From positions 2,046,001 through 2,110,000 of the forward strand of contig NZ_CP012070.1 of NCBI RefSeq assembly GCF_001189535.1: DNA of 64,000 bases, given 5' to 3'. Below, in pieces: positions 8,983 through 17,048 of this stretch. Source of the stretch: Arsenicicoccus sp. oral taxon 190 (GTDB lineage: Bacteria; Actinomycetota; Actinomycetes; Actinomycetales; Dermatophilaceae). Below the pieces are notes generated by a model. That model saw only the letters and a program-made list of their open reading frames with translations, ran no database searches and was not told the origin of the DNA. A program made the translations under genes and the position numbers. The number at the start of each line of letters is the position of its first letter. The stretch's first letter is position 1.

Positions 8983-11166
8983 TCAGCCCGCCGCCCCCAG
9001 GGCGAAGGGCAGCACGTGGGTCGCTCCGGCGGCGCGCAGCGCCCGGCCCGCGACGGTCATGGTCCAGCGGGAGTCGACGAGGTCGTCGACGAGGAGCACG
9101 GCCCCCGGGGACAGCTCGAGGTTGTCGCGGACCAGGGGTCCGGCGGCCACCCGGTCCCAGACGCCGGCGAGGCGGTAGGCGCTGTTGCCGCCGCGCTCGC
9201 CGACCGGTCCGCCGTCGCGCAGCTCCATCGGACCGAGGTCGACCATGCGGCCCATCGTGGCCAGGCCCCGGGCCAGCGACTCGACCAGCTGCGGCCGGGA
9301 CCGTGAGGGCACCCAGCTCACCGCGAACGGCCGCTGCTCCCAGTCCCACTCGGCCAGCACCGGCACGCACGCCCGCAGCAGCGCCTCGTCGACCGGGGCG
9401 TCCGGCCCGGCCAGCAGCGCCCGCACCCGCTGGCCCCACCCCAGGTCGGTGAGGCGGGCGAGGGCGCGGCCCGGCAGCACCTGCTCGCCGGGGCTGATGC
9501 GGCCCTTGACCTCGACCCCGAGCCGCGGCATGCCGGACGGCCACTGGGCGCGGGGCTCCACGAGCACGCCGGGCCGGTCCAGGCGGGTGCGGGCCTGGGC
9601 CACCGCGCCCTGGGGCACCTCGGTCGCGAACCACGCTCCCGCGCAGACGTCGCAGCGCCCGCACGGGGCGGCGGTGGGGTCGTCGAGGACGCGCTGCAGG
9701 AAGGACATCCGGCACTCGTCCCCGCGCTGGTAGGTCAGCATGAGCTCCTGCTCGCGCTCCCGGGCCTCGGCGACCCGGGCGTAGCGGTCGGCGTCGTAGC
9801 TCCATGGCCGGCCGGTCGCGGTCCAGCCGCCCTGGACCCGCCGCACGGCGCCGTCGACGTCGAGGACCTTGAGCAGCAGCTCCAGGCGGGTCCGCCGCAC
9901 GTCGACCACGGTCTCCAGCGCGGCGGTCGACAGCGGACGCTCGGCCTGCCCGAGCGCGGCGATGACGGCCTCGGCCTGCTCGGGCCGGGGCATCGAGGCG
10001 CTCGCGAAGTAAGCCCAGATGTCGCGGTCGGACGGCGAGGGCAGCAGCAGCACGTCGGCGCGTGCGACCCCTCGACCGGCGCGGCCGACCTGCTGGTAGT
10101 AGGCGACCGGCGAGCTGGGGGAGCCCAGGTGCACCACGAAGCCCAGGTCGGGCTTGTCGAAGCCCATCCCGAGCGCGCTGGTCGCGACCAGCGCCTTGAC
10201 CTGGTTGTCCCGCAGCATCCCCTCCAGCTGCTCGCGGTCGGCGGGGTCGGTGCGCCCGGTGTAGGCGCGCACCTCGTGGCCGGCCGCCCGCAGCGCCTCC
10301 GCCACGTCCTCGGCCGCGGACACCGTCAGGGCGTAGACGATGCCGCTGCCCGGGAGCTCCGCGAGGTGGGCCGTGAGCCAGCCCAGCTGCTCCTCGGCCG
10401 ACCGCAGCCGCAGCACCCCGAGGCGCAGCGAGTCGCGCGCCAGCGACCCGCGCACCGTGAGGACCTCGTGGCCCCCGACCTCGAGCTGCTCGGCGACGTC
10501 GGACACCACGCGCGCGTTAGCGGTCGCCGTCGTCGCGAGCACCGGCACGTCGCTCGGAAGCTCGCCCAGCAGGTCCTTGATCCGGCGGTAGTCGGGCCGG
10601 AAGTCGTGGCCCCAGTCGCTGACGCAGTGCGCCTCGTCCACCACGAGCAGCCCGCACCGGGCAGCCAGCCCGGGCAGCTGCTCGTCGCGGAACCGCGGGT
10701 TGTTGAGCCGCTCCGGGCTCACGAGCAGCACGTCGACCTCGTCGGCCGCAAGAGCCGCGGCGACCTCGCCCCACGCGTCGGCGTTGGCGGAGTTCATCGT
10801 CACCGCGCGCACCCCGGCGCGCTGCGCCGCCGCGATCTGGTCGCGCATCAGCGCGAGCAGCGGCGACACGATGATCGTCGGGCCCGCCCCGGCCGCGCGC
10901 CGCAGCGCCGTCGCCACGAAGTAGACCGCCGACTTGCCCCACCCGGTCCGCTGCACCACGAGCACCCGCTGGCGCGCCGACACCAGCGCGGACACGGCCT
11001 CGAGCTGCCCCTCCCGGAAGTCGACGTCGTCGCGCCCGACCAGCCGTCGCAGCGCGGCCAACGCCGCCCCGCGCACCTCGTCGGGCACGTCGTCGGCCCC
11101 GTAGTCGAGCACGTCGTCGGGCACCGGGTCGCGAGCGGTCACGGGCTGCTGGGTCGGCAAGGTCAT
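8983..11166 (-). CDS. RecQ-family DNA helicase fused to a phosphoribosyltransferase-like domain
   Basis: A 727-residue superfamily 2 helicase. Motif I is RTGWGKS (about residues 73-79), motif II is DEAH in VVDEAHCVSDWGHD (near 176), and motif VI is QQVGRAGRG. A cluster of four cysteines (ECRMSF... CGRCDVC, about 486-505) matches the RecQ zinc-binding subdomain. No HRDC domain follows. Instead the last ~140 residues look like a phosphoribosyltransferase fold: VLLVDDLVDS (near 685) followed by TMTVAGRALRAAGA resembles the PRPP-binding loop and next helix of ComFC-like proteins. ATG at 11166 is chosen; GTG starts up to 11196 are possible. It probably unwinds forked or recombination DNA; the role of the tail is unknown. 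Confidence 0.85.
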   Translation of the reverse strand: MTLPTQQPVTARDPVPDDVLDYGADDVPDEVRGAALAALRRLVGRDDVDFREGQLEAVSALVSARQRVLVVQRTGWGKSAVYFVATALRRAAGAGPTIIVSPLLALMRDQIAAAQRAGVRAVTMNSANADAWGEVAAALAADEVDVLLVSPERLNNPRFRDEQLPGLAARCGLLVVDEAHCVSDWGHDFRPDYRRIKDLLGELPSDVPVLATTATANARVVSDVAEQLEVGGHEVLTVRGSLARDSLRLGVLRLRSAEEQLGWLTAHLAELPGSGIVYALTVSAAEDVAEALRAAGHEVRAYTGRTDPADREQLEGMLRDNQVKALVATSALGMGFDKPDLGFVVHLGSPSSPVAYYQQVGRAGRGVARADVLLLPSPSDRDIWAYFASASMPRPEQAEAVIAALGQAERPLSTAALETVVDVRRTRLELLLKVLDVDGAVRRVQGGWTATGRPWSYDADRYARVAEAREREQELMLTYQRGDECRMSFLQRVLDDPTAAPCGRCDVCAGAWFATEVPQGAVAQARTRLDRPGVLVEPRAQWPSGMPRLGVEVKGRISPGEQVLPGRALARLTDLGWGQRVRALLAGPDAPVDEALLRACVPVLAEWDWEQRPFAVSWVPSRSRPQLVESLARGLATMGRMVDLGPMELRDGGPVGERGGNSAYRLAGVWDRVAAGPLVRDNLELSPGAVLLVDDLVDSRWTMTVAGRALRAAGATHVLPFALGAAG

Positions 11167-11222
11167 GCCCACCACGCTAGACGCCCCCACCGACACACCC
11201 TCCGGTGCGCCATGATGGCCCC

Positions 11223-11675
11223 ATGCCCGATGCCACGAGCGCCTACAGCGTCGAGGTGCCGCTCCGCTGGAGCGACATGGACGCCTACGGCCACGTCAAC
11301 AACGTGCAGTACCTCCGGCTCCTGGAGGAGGCGCGCGTCGAGGGCTTCCGCGACTGGTTCGGCGAGCACGACCCGGTGCTCGGGCGCGGCGTGCTCGTCG
11401 CCCGCAGCGAGATCGAGTACCTCCTGCCGCTGGAGTTCCGCCACGCCCCGATCGCCGTGGACATGTGGGTGAGCCGGCTGGCGGGCGCGTCCTACGACCT
11501 CGGCTACGTGATCCGGGACCCCGAGCGGGTCGGCGACCGGGTCTACGCACGCGCCGAGTCCACCATGGTGATGTACGACTTCGCGGAGGCCCGCCCCACC
11601 CGCATCGCCGAGGAGCACCGCGCCGTCATGCGCGGCTACCTGGGCGAGCCGGTCCCCCTGCGGAGGCGCCGGTGA
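11223..11675 (+). CDS. 4HBT-type acyl-CoA thioesterase
   Basis: A 150-residue single-hotdog protein. It has the family's DMDAYGHVNNVQYLRLLEEAR signature region early on (Asp-Met-Asp then His-Val-Asn-Asn), the active-site region of YbgC/FcbC-like thioesterases. ATG at 11223 is followed by MPDATSAYSV; the region upstream is short and shared with the divergent helicase gene. The stop overlaps the next GTG start by 4 nt, so the two are translated together. Substrate unknown; in this family short- or branched-chain acyl-CoA or aromatic acyl-CoA are usual. Confidence 0.85.
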   Translation: MPDATSAYSVEVPLRWSDMDAYGHVNNVQYLRLLEEARVEGFRDWFGEHDPVLGRGVLVARSEIEYLLPLEFRHAPIAVDMWVSRLAGASYDLGYVIRDPERVGDRVYARAESTMVMYDFAEARPTRIAEEHRAVMRGYLGEPVPLRRRR

Positions 11676-12304
11676 CCGCCGAGCTGCGGCTCCTGGACGC
11701 CGGGACGGCGACCGACCTGCGCACCTTCGTCTCCCGGGCCGCCTCGGTGGACCGCGACGGCGCGGTGCGCCTGCAGGCGCAGGGGACCGTCCTCGCGGCG
11801 TATGCCGCCGTCCTGCCGGGCGCGGGGCTCAGCGCCGACGGACTGGTGCTGGGGCTGCGCACGATGCGCCTGGCCGTCCCCGCCGACCTGGACGTGACGG
11901 TCCCCGTCTCCGGGCTGCTCGACCGTTTCGCCCGGTCCGAGGGGGAGGCGCTCCCGGTGCCCCCGACGGAGCTGTCGGTGTCGTGGGCCGGGGTGGCCCC
12001 GCCGCGCGTCGGGTGGGTGCCGTTCGGGCGGGTCAGCGCGGACGAGCTGCGGGCCGCGGCCCAGCAGGGCATCGCCGAGGTCGCGCGCGGCACCGACGGT
12101 CGCGCGGGCGCGCTGGCCGTCGCCGAGCTGCGGCGGCGCACCTGGGCCCGGCCGATGGAGGCCAGGGAGGCCGAGGGCGTCCCGTCGGGGCTGGCGTTCG
12201 CCGCTCAGGTGCTCGGCTTCGTGGGGGAGGACCCGGGCACGGTCTACCGCTGCGGTCGCTGGCTGCGGCTCACGACCCGGGGCGGCCACGTCCTCACCCA
12301 CTGA
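11672..12304 (+). CDS. Conserved protein of unknown function coupled to thioesterase
   Basis: A 210-residue soluble, alanine- and arginine-rich protein with no membrane segment, signal peptide or motif I recognise. GTG at 11672 overlaps the thioesterase stop, a GTGA junction implying translational coupling. Its C-terminal half is predicted helical with an arginine-rich stretch (ELRRRTWARPMEAR). The coding end runs into a 15-bp tandem repeat, which supplies the last codons and stop. It may assist the thioesterase, but nothing in the sequence shows how. Confidence 0.7.
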   Translation: MTAELRLLDAGTATDLRTFVSRAASVDRDGAVRLQAQGTVLAAYAAVLPGAGLSADGLVLGLRTMRLAVPADLDVTVPVSGLLDRFARSEGEALPVPPTELSVSWAGVAPPRVGWVPFGRVSADELRAAAQQGIAEVARGTDGRAGALAVAELRRRTWARPMEAREAEGVPSGLAFAAQVLGFVGEDPGTVYRCGRWLRLTTRGGHVLTH

Positions 12305-12350
12305 GCCCTCACCCACGCATTCCTCACCCAGGAGTCCTCACTCACCCGGT
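12292..12350. repeat. Degenerate 15-bp tandem repeat over the end of the unknown gene
   Basis: CCTCACCCA recurs at 12292, 12307 and 12322, exactly 15 bp apart, and a fourth degenerate copy (CCTCACTCACCC) begins near 12336. The first copy encodes the last residues of the upstream protein. It occupies the gap between two convergent genes and may have grown by slippage. Confidence 0.5.
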
Positions 12351-12398
12351 CCCCACCCCGTGAGTCCTAACCCTTTGCGTCCTGACGCGCCGCCGCGC

Positions 12399-13790
12399 TC
12401 AGGGGCCGACGGGTCGCGAGCGCCGTCCGGCCAGCACCACGAGCGCCCCGCTGGCCGCGCAGCAGGCCCAGATGAGCAGGTAGGCGCCGGTGTCCTCGCC
12501 GGGTGCCCGGTGCAGCGCGGCGAAGACCGCGCCGGTGAGCGCGACCCCCAGCGCCGACCCGAGCGCGTCGGCGAGCTGCAGCGACGAGGAGGCCTGGCCG
12601 TGCTGCTCGACGGGCGTGAGGTCGAGCGCGAGCACGGAGGTCGTCGACATGGCCAGGCCCATCCCGGACCCGAGCAGCAGCACCGCGAGCGGCACCAGCC
12701 ACTCGCTCAGCCCGAGCCCCATCACGGCCACCAGCGCGAGCATCCCGGTCGCGACCAGCGCGCCGCCGCCCGCCAGCAGCCGCGACGGTCGGCTCGACAG
12801 CGACTCGCGCCCCTGCAGCGCGGCGCCGAGGGACCAGCCGAGGGAGCCCAGCGTCAGCATCACGCCGGCGGTGGTGCTGGAGCGGGAGCGTTCGTTGACG
12901 AGCATCAGGGGCACGAAGGTGATGGCCCCGTTGAAGCTCGCCGTGAGCAGGAACCTCGCGAGCATGACCGAGGGCAGGCCGCGGCCCATCCGCACCGTGC
13001 CGCGCGGCACGAGCCGCGGCGCCACCAGGGCGACCACGGCGACCCCGATCCCGGCGACCACGAGGGGCAGCGGCCGGGGCGGCTCGACATACTGCGAACC
13101 CCACTGCAGCGCACCGGCGCCCAGCGCGACGGCGGTGCCGGCGACGGCGGCCCGCGCGTGCTCGTGGCGCTCCCGGCCGGAGGACTCGTGGCCGGGCGGG
13201 TCGACGGTGGCGCGCTTGACCCAGGTGGCGACCCCGGTCAGCAGGATCGGGGCCACGCACACCAGGAAGACGCCGCGCCAGGACCACGCCTCGGTCAGCC
13301 AGGCGGCGAGCAGCGGGCCCACGATCGAGGGGAGCACCCACGCGGCCGACAGCCAGCCGAAGACCTTGGGGCGCAACGCGTCCGGGTAGGCGCGGCCGAT
13401 CATGACGTAGAGCGCCACCACCAGCAAGCCACCGCCGAGCCCGGCCACGACCCGCCCCAGCAGCAGCAGCGGGAAGGTCGGGGCGGCCCCCGCGAGCAGC
13501 GACCCGGCCGCGAGCCCGAGCTGCCCGGTCAGCAGCGGTGGCAGGGTGCCCCGGGCGTCGCACCACGAGCCCGCGAGCACCGTCCCGAGCAGCTGCGCGG
13601 ACAGGAAGAGCGAGAAGGCGAGCCCGTAGGAGCGGACGGCGTCGAGCTCGCGCGCCACCGTCGGCATCGCCGTCGTGACCGCCATGGACTCGAAGGCGAC
13701 CAGCGTCACCTGGGCGAGCATCATGACCGTGACCAGCCGGTATGCCGGCCCCATCGGTCCCTGCGGGGCGGGTGTCTCGGCGGGGCTCAC
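12399..13790 (-). CDS. MFS transporter, drug-exporter-like
   Basis: A 463-residue protein with about twelve to fourteen membrane segments. It begins in the cytoplasm with a short tail, then MMLAQVTLVAFESMAVTTAMPTVARELD, a typical first helix of the multidrug exporter branch (DHA2/EmrB-like). GTG at 13790 is chosen because it overlaps the stop of the upstream GDPD gene by 4 nt; an internal ATG 12 codons later is possible. Substrate cannot be inferred. The coupling to GDPD suggests one transcript but not a shared pathway. Confidence 0.85.
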   Translation of the reverse strand: MSPAETPAPQGPMGPAYRLVTVMMLAQVTLVAFESMAVTTAMPTVARELDAVRSYGLAFSLFLSAQLLGTVLAGSWCDARGTLPPLLTGQLGLAAGSLLAGAAPTFPLLLLGRVVAGLGGGLLVVALYVMIGRAYPDALRPKVFGWLSAAWVLPSIVGPLLAAWLTEAWSWRGVFLVCVAPILLTGVATWVKRATVDPPGHESSGRERHEHARAAVAGTAVALGAGALQWGSQYVEPPRPLPLVVAGIGVAVVALVAPRLVPRGTVRMGRGLPSVMLARFLLTASFNGAITFVPLMLVNERSRSSTTAGVMLTLGSLGWSLGAALQGRESLSSRPSRLLAGGGALVATGMLALVAVMGLGLSEWLVPLAVLLLGSGMGLAMSTTSVLALDLTPVEQHGQASSSLQLADALGSALGVALTGAVFAALHRAPGEDTGAYLLIWACCAASGALVVLAGRRSRPVGP

Positions 13791-14605
13791 CGCTCCACGG
13801 TAGCCGGGTCCGGCGGTGGCCCCTGCCACGCGCCGCGCTCGAGCAGGACGCCGCGCAGCGTGTCGATGGCGTCGCTGACGAGGCCGTCCACCCCGAGGTC
13901 GAGCAGCTCGTGCATCTCGGCGGCGTCGTCGATGGTCCACACGTGGATCTGCTTGCCCCGCCGGTGGGCCGCCTCGACCAGCGCCGGCGTCACGAGCTCG
14001 ACGACGCGACCGGCGAGGGTGTAGGTGCGCGGGATCTGCAGCACCGGCGCCGGCGTCCGCAGCCACTGCGTCACGAGCCGGGGCAGGAAGCGCAGCGAGG
14101 CCACGCCGGCCCCGCCCGCGGCCGTCGCGAGGCGCGGCCCGAGCAGCTCGCGCACGTGCCGCAGCCGCCGCTGCGAGAACGAGCCCACGCAGACCCGGTC
14201 CAGGGCCCCGGCCTGCAGCACCGCCTGCGCGGTCGGGACGACGGCGGAGGGCGCCTTGATGTCGATGTTGAAGCGGGCGTCCGGGAGTGCCTCGAGGAGC
14301 TCGGCGAGCAGCGGCACGGGCTCCCCGGCGACCCGGGCCTCCCGGACCGCGGCCCACGGCAGCTCGGCGATGGCGCCCGCCCGGTCGGTGACCCGGTCCA
14401 GCTGGCTGTCGTGGAAGGCCACGACCTGCCCGTCCGCGGTGGCGTGGACGTCGGTCTCCAGGTAGCGGTAGCCGAGGTCGTGCGCCGCGCGGAAGGCGGC
14501 GAGGGTGTTCTCCTTGCCGACGTTGGGGCCGTAGAGCGCGCCGCCGCGGTGGGCGAGCGCCAGCGGTCGCGGCGCGTCGAAGTAGGGGAACTGGGCAGCC
14601 TTCAC
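13787..14605 (-). CDS. Glycerophosphodiester phosphodiesterase family protein
   Basis: A 272-residue TIM-barrel GDPD. Catalytic and metal residues are visible: His19 in AHRGG, Glu32-Asn33 in KENT, Glu50 and Asp52 in YLETDVH, and VVAFHD after that. It has no signal peptide, so it probably acts in the cytoplasm on glycerophosphodiesters, giving glycerol 3-phosphate and an alcohol. It is translationally coupled to the downstream MFS gene. The ATG at 14605 begins the conserved N-terminus. Confidence 0.88.
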   Translation of the reverse strand: MKAAQFPYFDAPRPLALAHRGGALYGPNVGKENTLAAFRAAHDLGYRYLETDVHATADGQVVAFHDSQLDRVTDRAGAIAELPWAAVREARVAGEPVPLLAELLEALPDARFNIDIKAPSAVVPTAQAVLQAGALDRVCVGSFSQRRLRHVRELLGPRLATAAGGAGVASLRFLPRLVTQWLRTPAPVLQIPRTYTLAGRVVELVTPALVEAAHRRGKQIHVWTIDDAAEMHELLDLGVDGLVSDAIDTLRGVLLERGAWQGPPPDPATVER

Positions 14606-14644
14606 CAGGCCAACCTAGGGCCAGTGGCGTGCCGGTTCACGCAG

Positions 14645-14682
14645 GTCGCAGATCTTTGGGTTCGAACCCGAAGATCTGCGAC
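14645..14682. terminator. Near-perfect 38-bp inverted repeat downstream of alpha-glucosidase
   Basis: GTCGCAGATCTTTGGGTT (14645-14662) and its complement in 14665-14682 pair at all but one position. It lies between the 3' end of the alpha-glucosidase gene and the start of the GDPD gene, both on the minus strand. It may end the glucosidase transcript. Because it is so long and symmetric it could also be an operator or a member of a dispersed repeat family; only one copy is in this window. Confidence 0.5.
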
Positions 14683-14696
14683 GCGTGCGAAGGACG

Positions 14697-16463
14697 TCAG
14701 GCCGTGCGCGCCCACACGGTCGTGTCGGTCGGGACCAGGCCCTCGGGGGTGAGCGGACCGCTCGCCACCAGGACCTCGGCGCCCGCGGGCAGCGCGACCG
14801 GCTCCTCGCCGAGGTTGGCCAGCACGACGACGTCCCCGCGCGGACCCGGGCGGGTGAACGCCACGACGTCCGGGCCGGCCTCGGTCGACCACGTGAGCGG
14901 CCCGGTCCCGAGGCCGTGACGGCGGCGCTCGGCGAGCAGCGTGCGGTAGAGCTCGAGGGTGGACCCCGGCTGCCCCTCCTGCCGGTCGGCGGCCAGGTCG
15001 GCATACGCCTCGGGCTGGGGGAGCCAGGTGCGGCCGGTGGGGGAGAACCCGTTGCCGGGCGCCCCGCCCACCCAGGGCAGCGGGATCCGGCAGCCGTCCC
15101 GCCCGATCTCGGCCTCGGGGGTGCCCTTGGTGCGGTGGTAGGCCGGGTCCTCGCGCAGCTCGTCCGGCAGGGTGGTGTGGTCGGGCAGGCCCAGCTCCTC
15201 GCCCTGATACACGTATGCCGACCCGGGCAGCGCCAGCATCAGCGCCGTGGCCGCCCGGGCCCGCCGCAGCCCCAGCGCGGCGTCGGGCTGCGGCGACCGC
15301 GCGTCGATGCCGCGGCGCCGGCCGGAGCCGACGGGGTAGCCGAGGCGCGTCGCGTGCCGCACCACGTCGTGGTTGGACAGCACCCACGTGGTGGGGGCGC
15401 CGACGCTCGCCGCCGCGTCCAGCGACCGCGTGATGCGGTCGCGCAGATCCGTTGCCCGCCAAGGGGACTCGAGGAAGTCGAAGTTGAACGCCTGGTGCAT
15501 CTCGTCATCGCGGGTGTAGAGCACGGCGCGGTCCACGGGCGTCACCCAGGCCTCGGCGCACAGGATCCGGTCGGCCTGCGGGTCGCCCTCGGGGTTGTAG
15601 GAGTCCAGCACCCGCCGCCAGGAGCGGTAGATCTCGTGGACGCCGTCCTGGTCCCAGTAGGGGCTGGCGTTGGTGGGGCGGCGTTCGCCGTCGCCCGTGA
15701 TCATGTCGGTGTGCGCGTCCCAGTCGGGGAAGGACTGGTCCTTGACCAGGCCGTGCGCGACGTCGACGCGGAAGCCGTCGACGCCCCGGTCCAGCCAGAA
15801 GCGCAGGATCGCCTCGAACTCCGCACGCACCGCGGGGTGCTCCCAGTCGAGGTCGGGCTGCTTGGAGTCGAAGAGGTTGAGGTACCACGGCCCCGGGGTG
15901 CCGTCGGCCTCGGTCACGCGGGTCCAGGCCGGGCCGCCGAAGACGGATCGCCAGTCGGTGGGCGGGAGCTCGCCGTCGACGCCGCGACCGGCCTTGAGGA
16001 TGTAGCGGTCCCGCTCGGGGGCCTGCGGGTCGGCCAGCGCCGCCCGGAACCACGCGTGCTCGTCGCTCGTGTGGTTGGGCACGAGGTCGACCAGCACCCG
16101 CATCCCCAGCTCGTGGGCGCGCCGCACCAGCTCCTCGGCGTCCGCGAGGGTGCCGAAGCGGGGGTCCACGTCGCGGTAGTCGCTGACGTCGTAGCCGGCG
16201 TCGGCCTGCGGCGAGGGGTAGAACGGCGACAGCCAGACCGCGTCGACACCCAGCTGCTGCAGGTAGGGCAGCTTGCCGATCACGCCGGGCAGGTCGCCCA
16301 TCCCGTCACCGTCGCCGTCGGCGAAGGACCGGGGGTAGACCTGGTAGATCACGGCGTGGCGCCACCACGCCTCGGCGGTTGCTGGATCGGCTGCCTCGGT
16401 GCGGTCGGCTGCGTCGGCGAGGAGGACGGCGGTGTCGGAGGTCACACCACCATGCTGCGGCAT
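14697..16463 (-). CDS. Alpha-glucosidase (GH13)
   Basis: A 588-residue glycoside hydrolase family 13 enzyme of the alpha-glucosidase/oligo-1,6-glucosidase type, with no signal peptide, so cytoplasmic. Conserved regions: AVIYQVYPRSFADGDGDGMGD at the start, DVSDYRDVDPRFG, DLVPNHTSDEHAWF, the nucleophile Asp in DGFRVDVAHG (near residue 232), the acid/base Glu in LCAEAWV (near 302) and LSNHDVVRHATR (near 363). It would release glucose from maltose or short maltodextrins and pairs logically with malQ nearby. ATG at 16463 is used; a GTG seven codons in is possible. A 16-bp inverted repeat just upstream may be its operator. Confidence 0.9.
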   Translation of the reverse strand: MPQHGGVTSDTAVLLADAADRTEAADPATAEAWWRHAVIYQVYPRSFADGDGDGMGDLPGVIGKLPYLQQLGVDAVWLSPFYPSPQADAGYDVSDYRDVDPRFGTLADAEELVRRAHELGMRVLVDLVPNHTSDEHAWFRAALADPQAPERDRYILKAGRGVDGELPPTDWRSVFGGPAWTRVTEADGTPGPWYLNLFDSKQPDLDWEHPAVRAEFEAILRFWLDRGVDGFRVDVAHGLVKDQSFPDWDAHTDMITGDGERRPTNASPYWDQDGVHEIYRSWRRVLDSYNPEGDPQADRILCAEAWVTPVDRAVLYTRDDEMHQAFNFDFLESPWRATDLRDRITRSLDAAASVGAPTTWVLSNHDVVRHATRLGYPVGSGRRRGIDARSPQPDAALGLRRARAATALMLALPGSAYVYQGEELGLPDHTTLPDELREDPAYHRTKGTPEAEIGRDGCRIPLPWVGGAPGNGFSPTGRTWLPQPEAYADLAADRQEGQPGSTLELYRTLLAERRRHGLGTGPLTWSTEAGPDVVAFTRPGPRGDVVVLANLGEEPVALPAGAEVLVASGPLTPEGLVPTDTTVWARTA

Positions 16464-16494
16464 CCCGCGCGCCCGACGAAATCCCTGCCACGGT

Positions 16495-16510
16495 CTGCAA
16501 GGTCTTGCAG
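16495..16510. promoter_or_regulatory. Candidate sugar-regulator operator upstream of alpha-glucosidase
   Basis: CTGCAAGGTCTTGCAG is a perfect inverted repeat of 7-bp arms around GT, 32 bp before the alpha-glucosidase start. The CTTGCA half-site is like those bound by LacI-family maltose/alpha-glucoside regulators in actinobacteria. No regulator gene is in the window. Confidence 0.45.
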
Positions 16511-16514
16511 GGGG

Positions 16515-16889
16515 TCAGGCCTCGGGGGTGTTGACCAGCGAGTGCGCGGCGTTGGTCAGGTAGAGCCGCAGCATCCGGTCGTGGTCGTCGTCCAGCCCCA
16601 GCGTGTCGACGGCCGTCATCATGTGCTGCAGCCAGTGGTCCCGCATCGTCGGCGTCACCGCGAAGGGCACGTGCCGCATCCGCAGCCGCGGGTGGCCGCG
16701 CTGCTCGGAGTAGGTCGTCGGGCCGCCCCAGTACTGCTCCAGGAACATCCGCAGCCGCACCTCGGCCGGGCCCAGGTCCGCCTCGGGGTACATCGCCCGC
16801 AGCTCGGGGTCCGCGGCCACCCCGCGGTAGAACTCCCGCACCAGCCGCTCGAAGGTCGGCGCCCCGCCGACCTCGTCGTAGAACGTCAC
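16515..16889 (-). CDS. Group II truncated hemoglobin (GlbO-like)
   Basis: A 124-residue truncated globin. It begins TFYDEVGGAPTFERLVREFY (family B-helix region), has LRMFLEQYWGGPTTYSEQRGHPRLRMRH, where the last His is the likely proximal heme ligand, and WLQHMMTAVD. WGGP and RGHPRLRMRH are typical of GlbO, which binds oxygen and aids peroxide or NO metabolism. GTG at 16889 is preferred because GGGAGA sits a few bases upstream and the globin fold begins there; an ATG at 16967 would add 26 glycine/alanine-rich residues. The extended version would also overlap an inverted repeat. Confidence 0.88.
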   Translation of the reverse strand: MTFYDEVGGAPTFERLVREFYRGVAADPELRAMYPEADLGPAEVRLRMFLEQYWGGPTTYSEQRGHPRLRMRHVPFAVTPTMRDHWLQHMMTAVDTLGLDDDHDRMLRLYLTNAAHSLVNTPEA

Positions 16890-16953
16890 GTCGTCTCCCG
16901 GTCCCGTTGGTGGACGCCCAGCGTATGCCGCGCCCGCCCCGCCCCCGCTGCCA

Positions 16954-17020
16954 CCATTGGTCACCAATGACGGAGATCGCCCCGTTTTGAACGATCATGA
17001 ACGTCATTGGTGACCAATGG
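16954..17020. promoter_or_regulatory. 19-bp inverted repeat built from two palindromic half-sites
   Basis: CCATTGGTCACCAATGACG (16954-16972) is repeated as its exact complement at 17002-17020. Each arm contains its own palindrome, CATTGGT-S-ACCAATG, so the locus is two identical operator-like sites 48 bp apart, centre to centre. The 29 bases between are unusually A+T-rich for this window. It lies between the 3' end of mscS and the start of globin, both minus strand. It could be an operator for globin, an mscS terminator, or both. TTGGT-N-ACCAA resembles GntR-family half-sites but with a shorter spacer. Confidence 0.5.
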
Positions 17021-17048
17021 CGAAGGGGTGGGGTGGCCGCCGGCCGCG

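Noticed and set aside
12360..14024. A 554-residue plus-strand frame opposite the MFS gene
   Set aside because: Shadow frame rich in Gln/Arg/His/Gly; the minus strand encodes coherent membrane helices.
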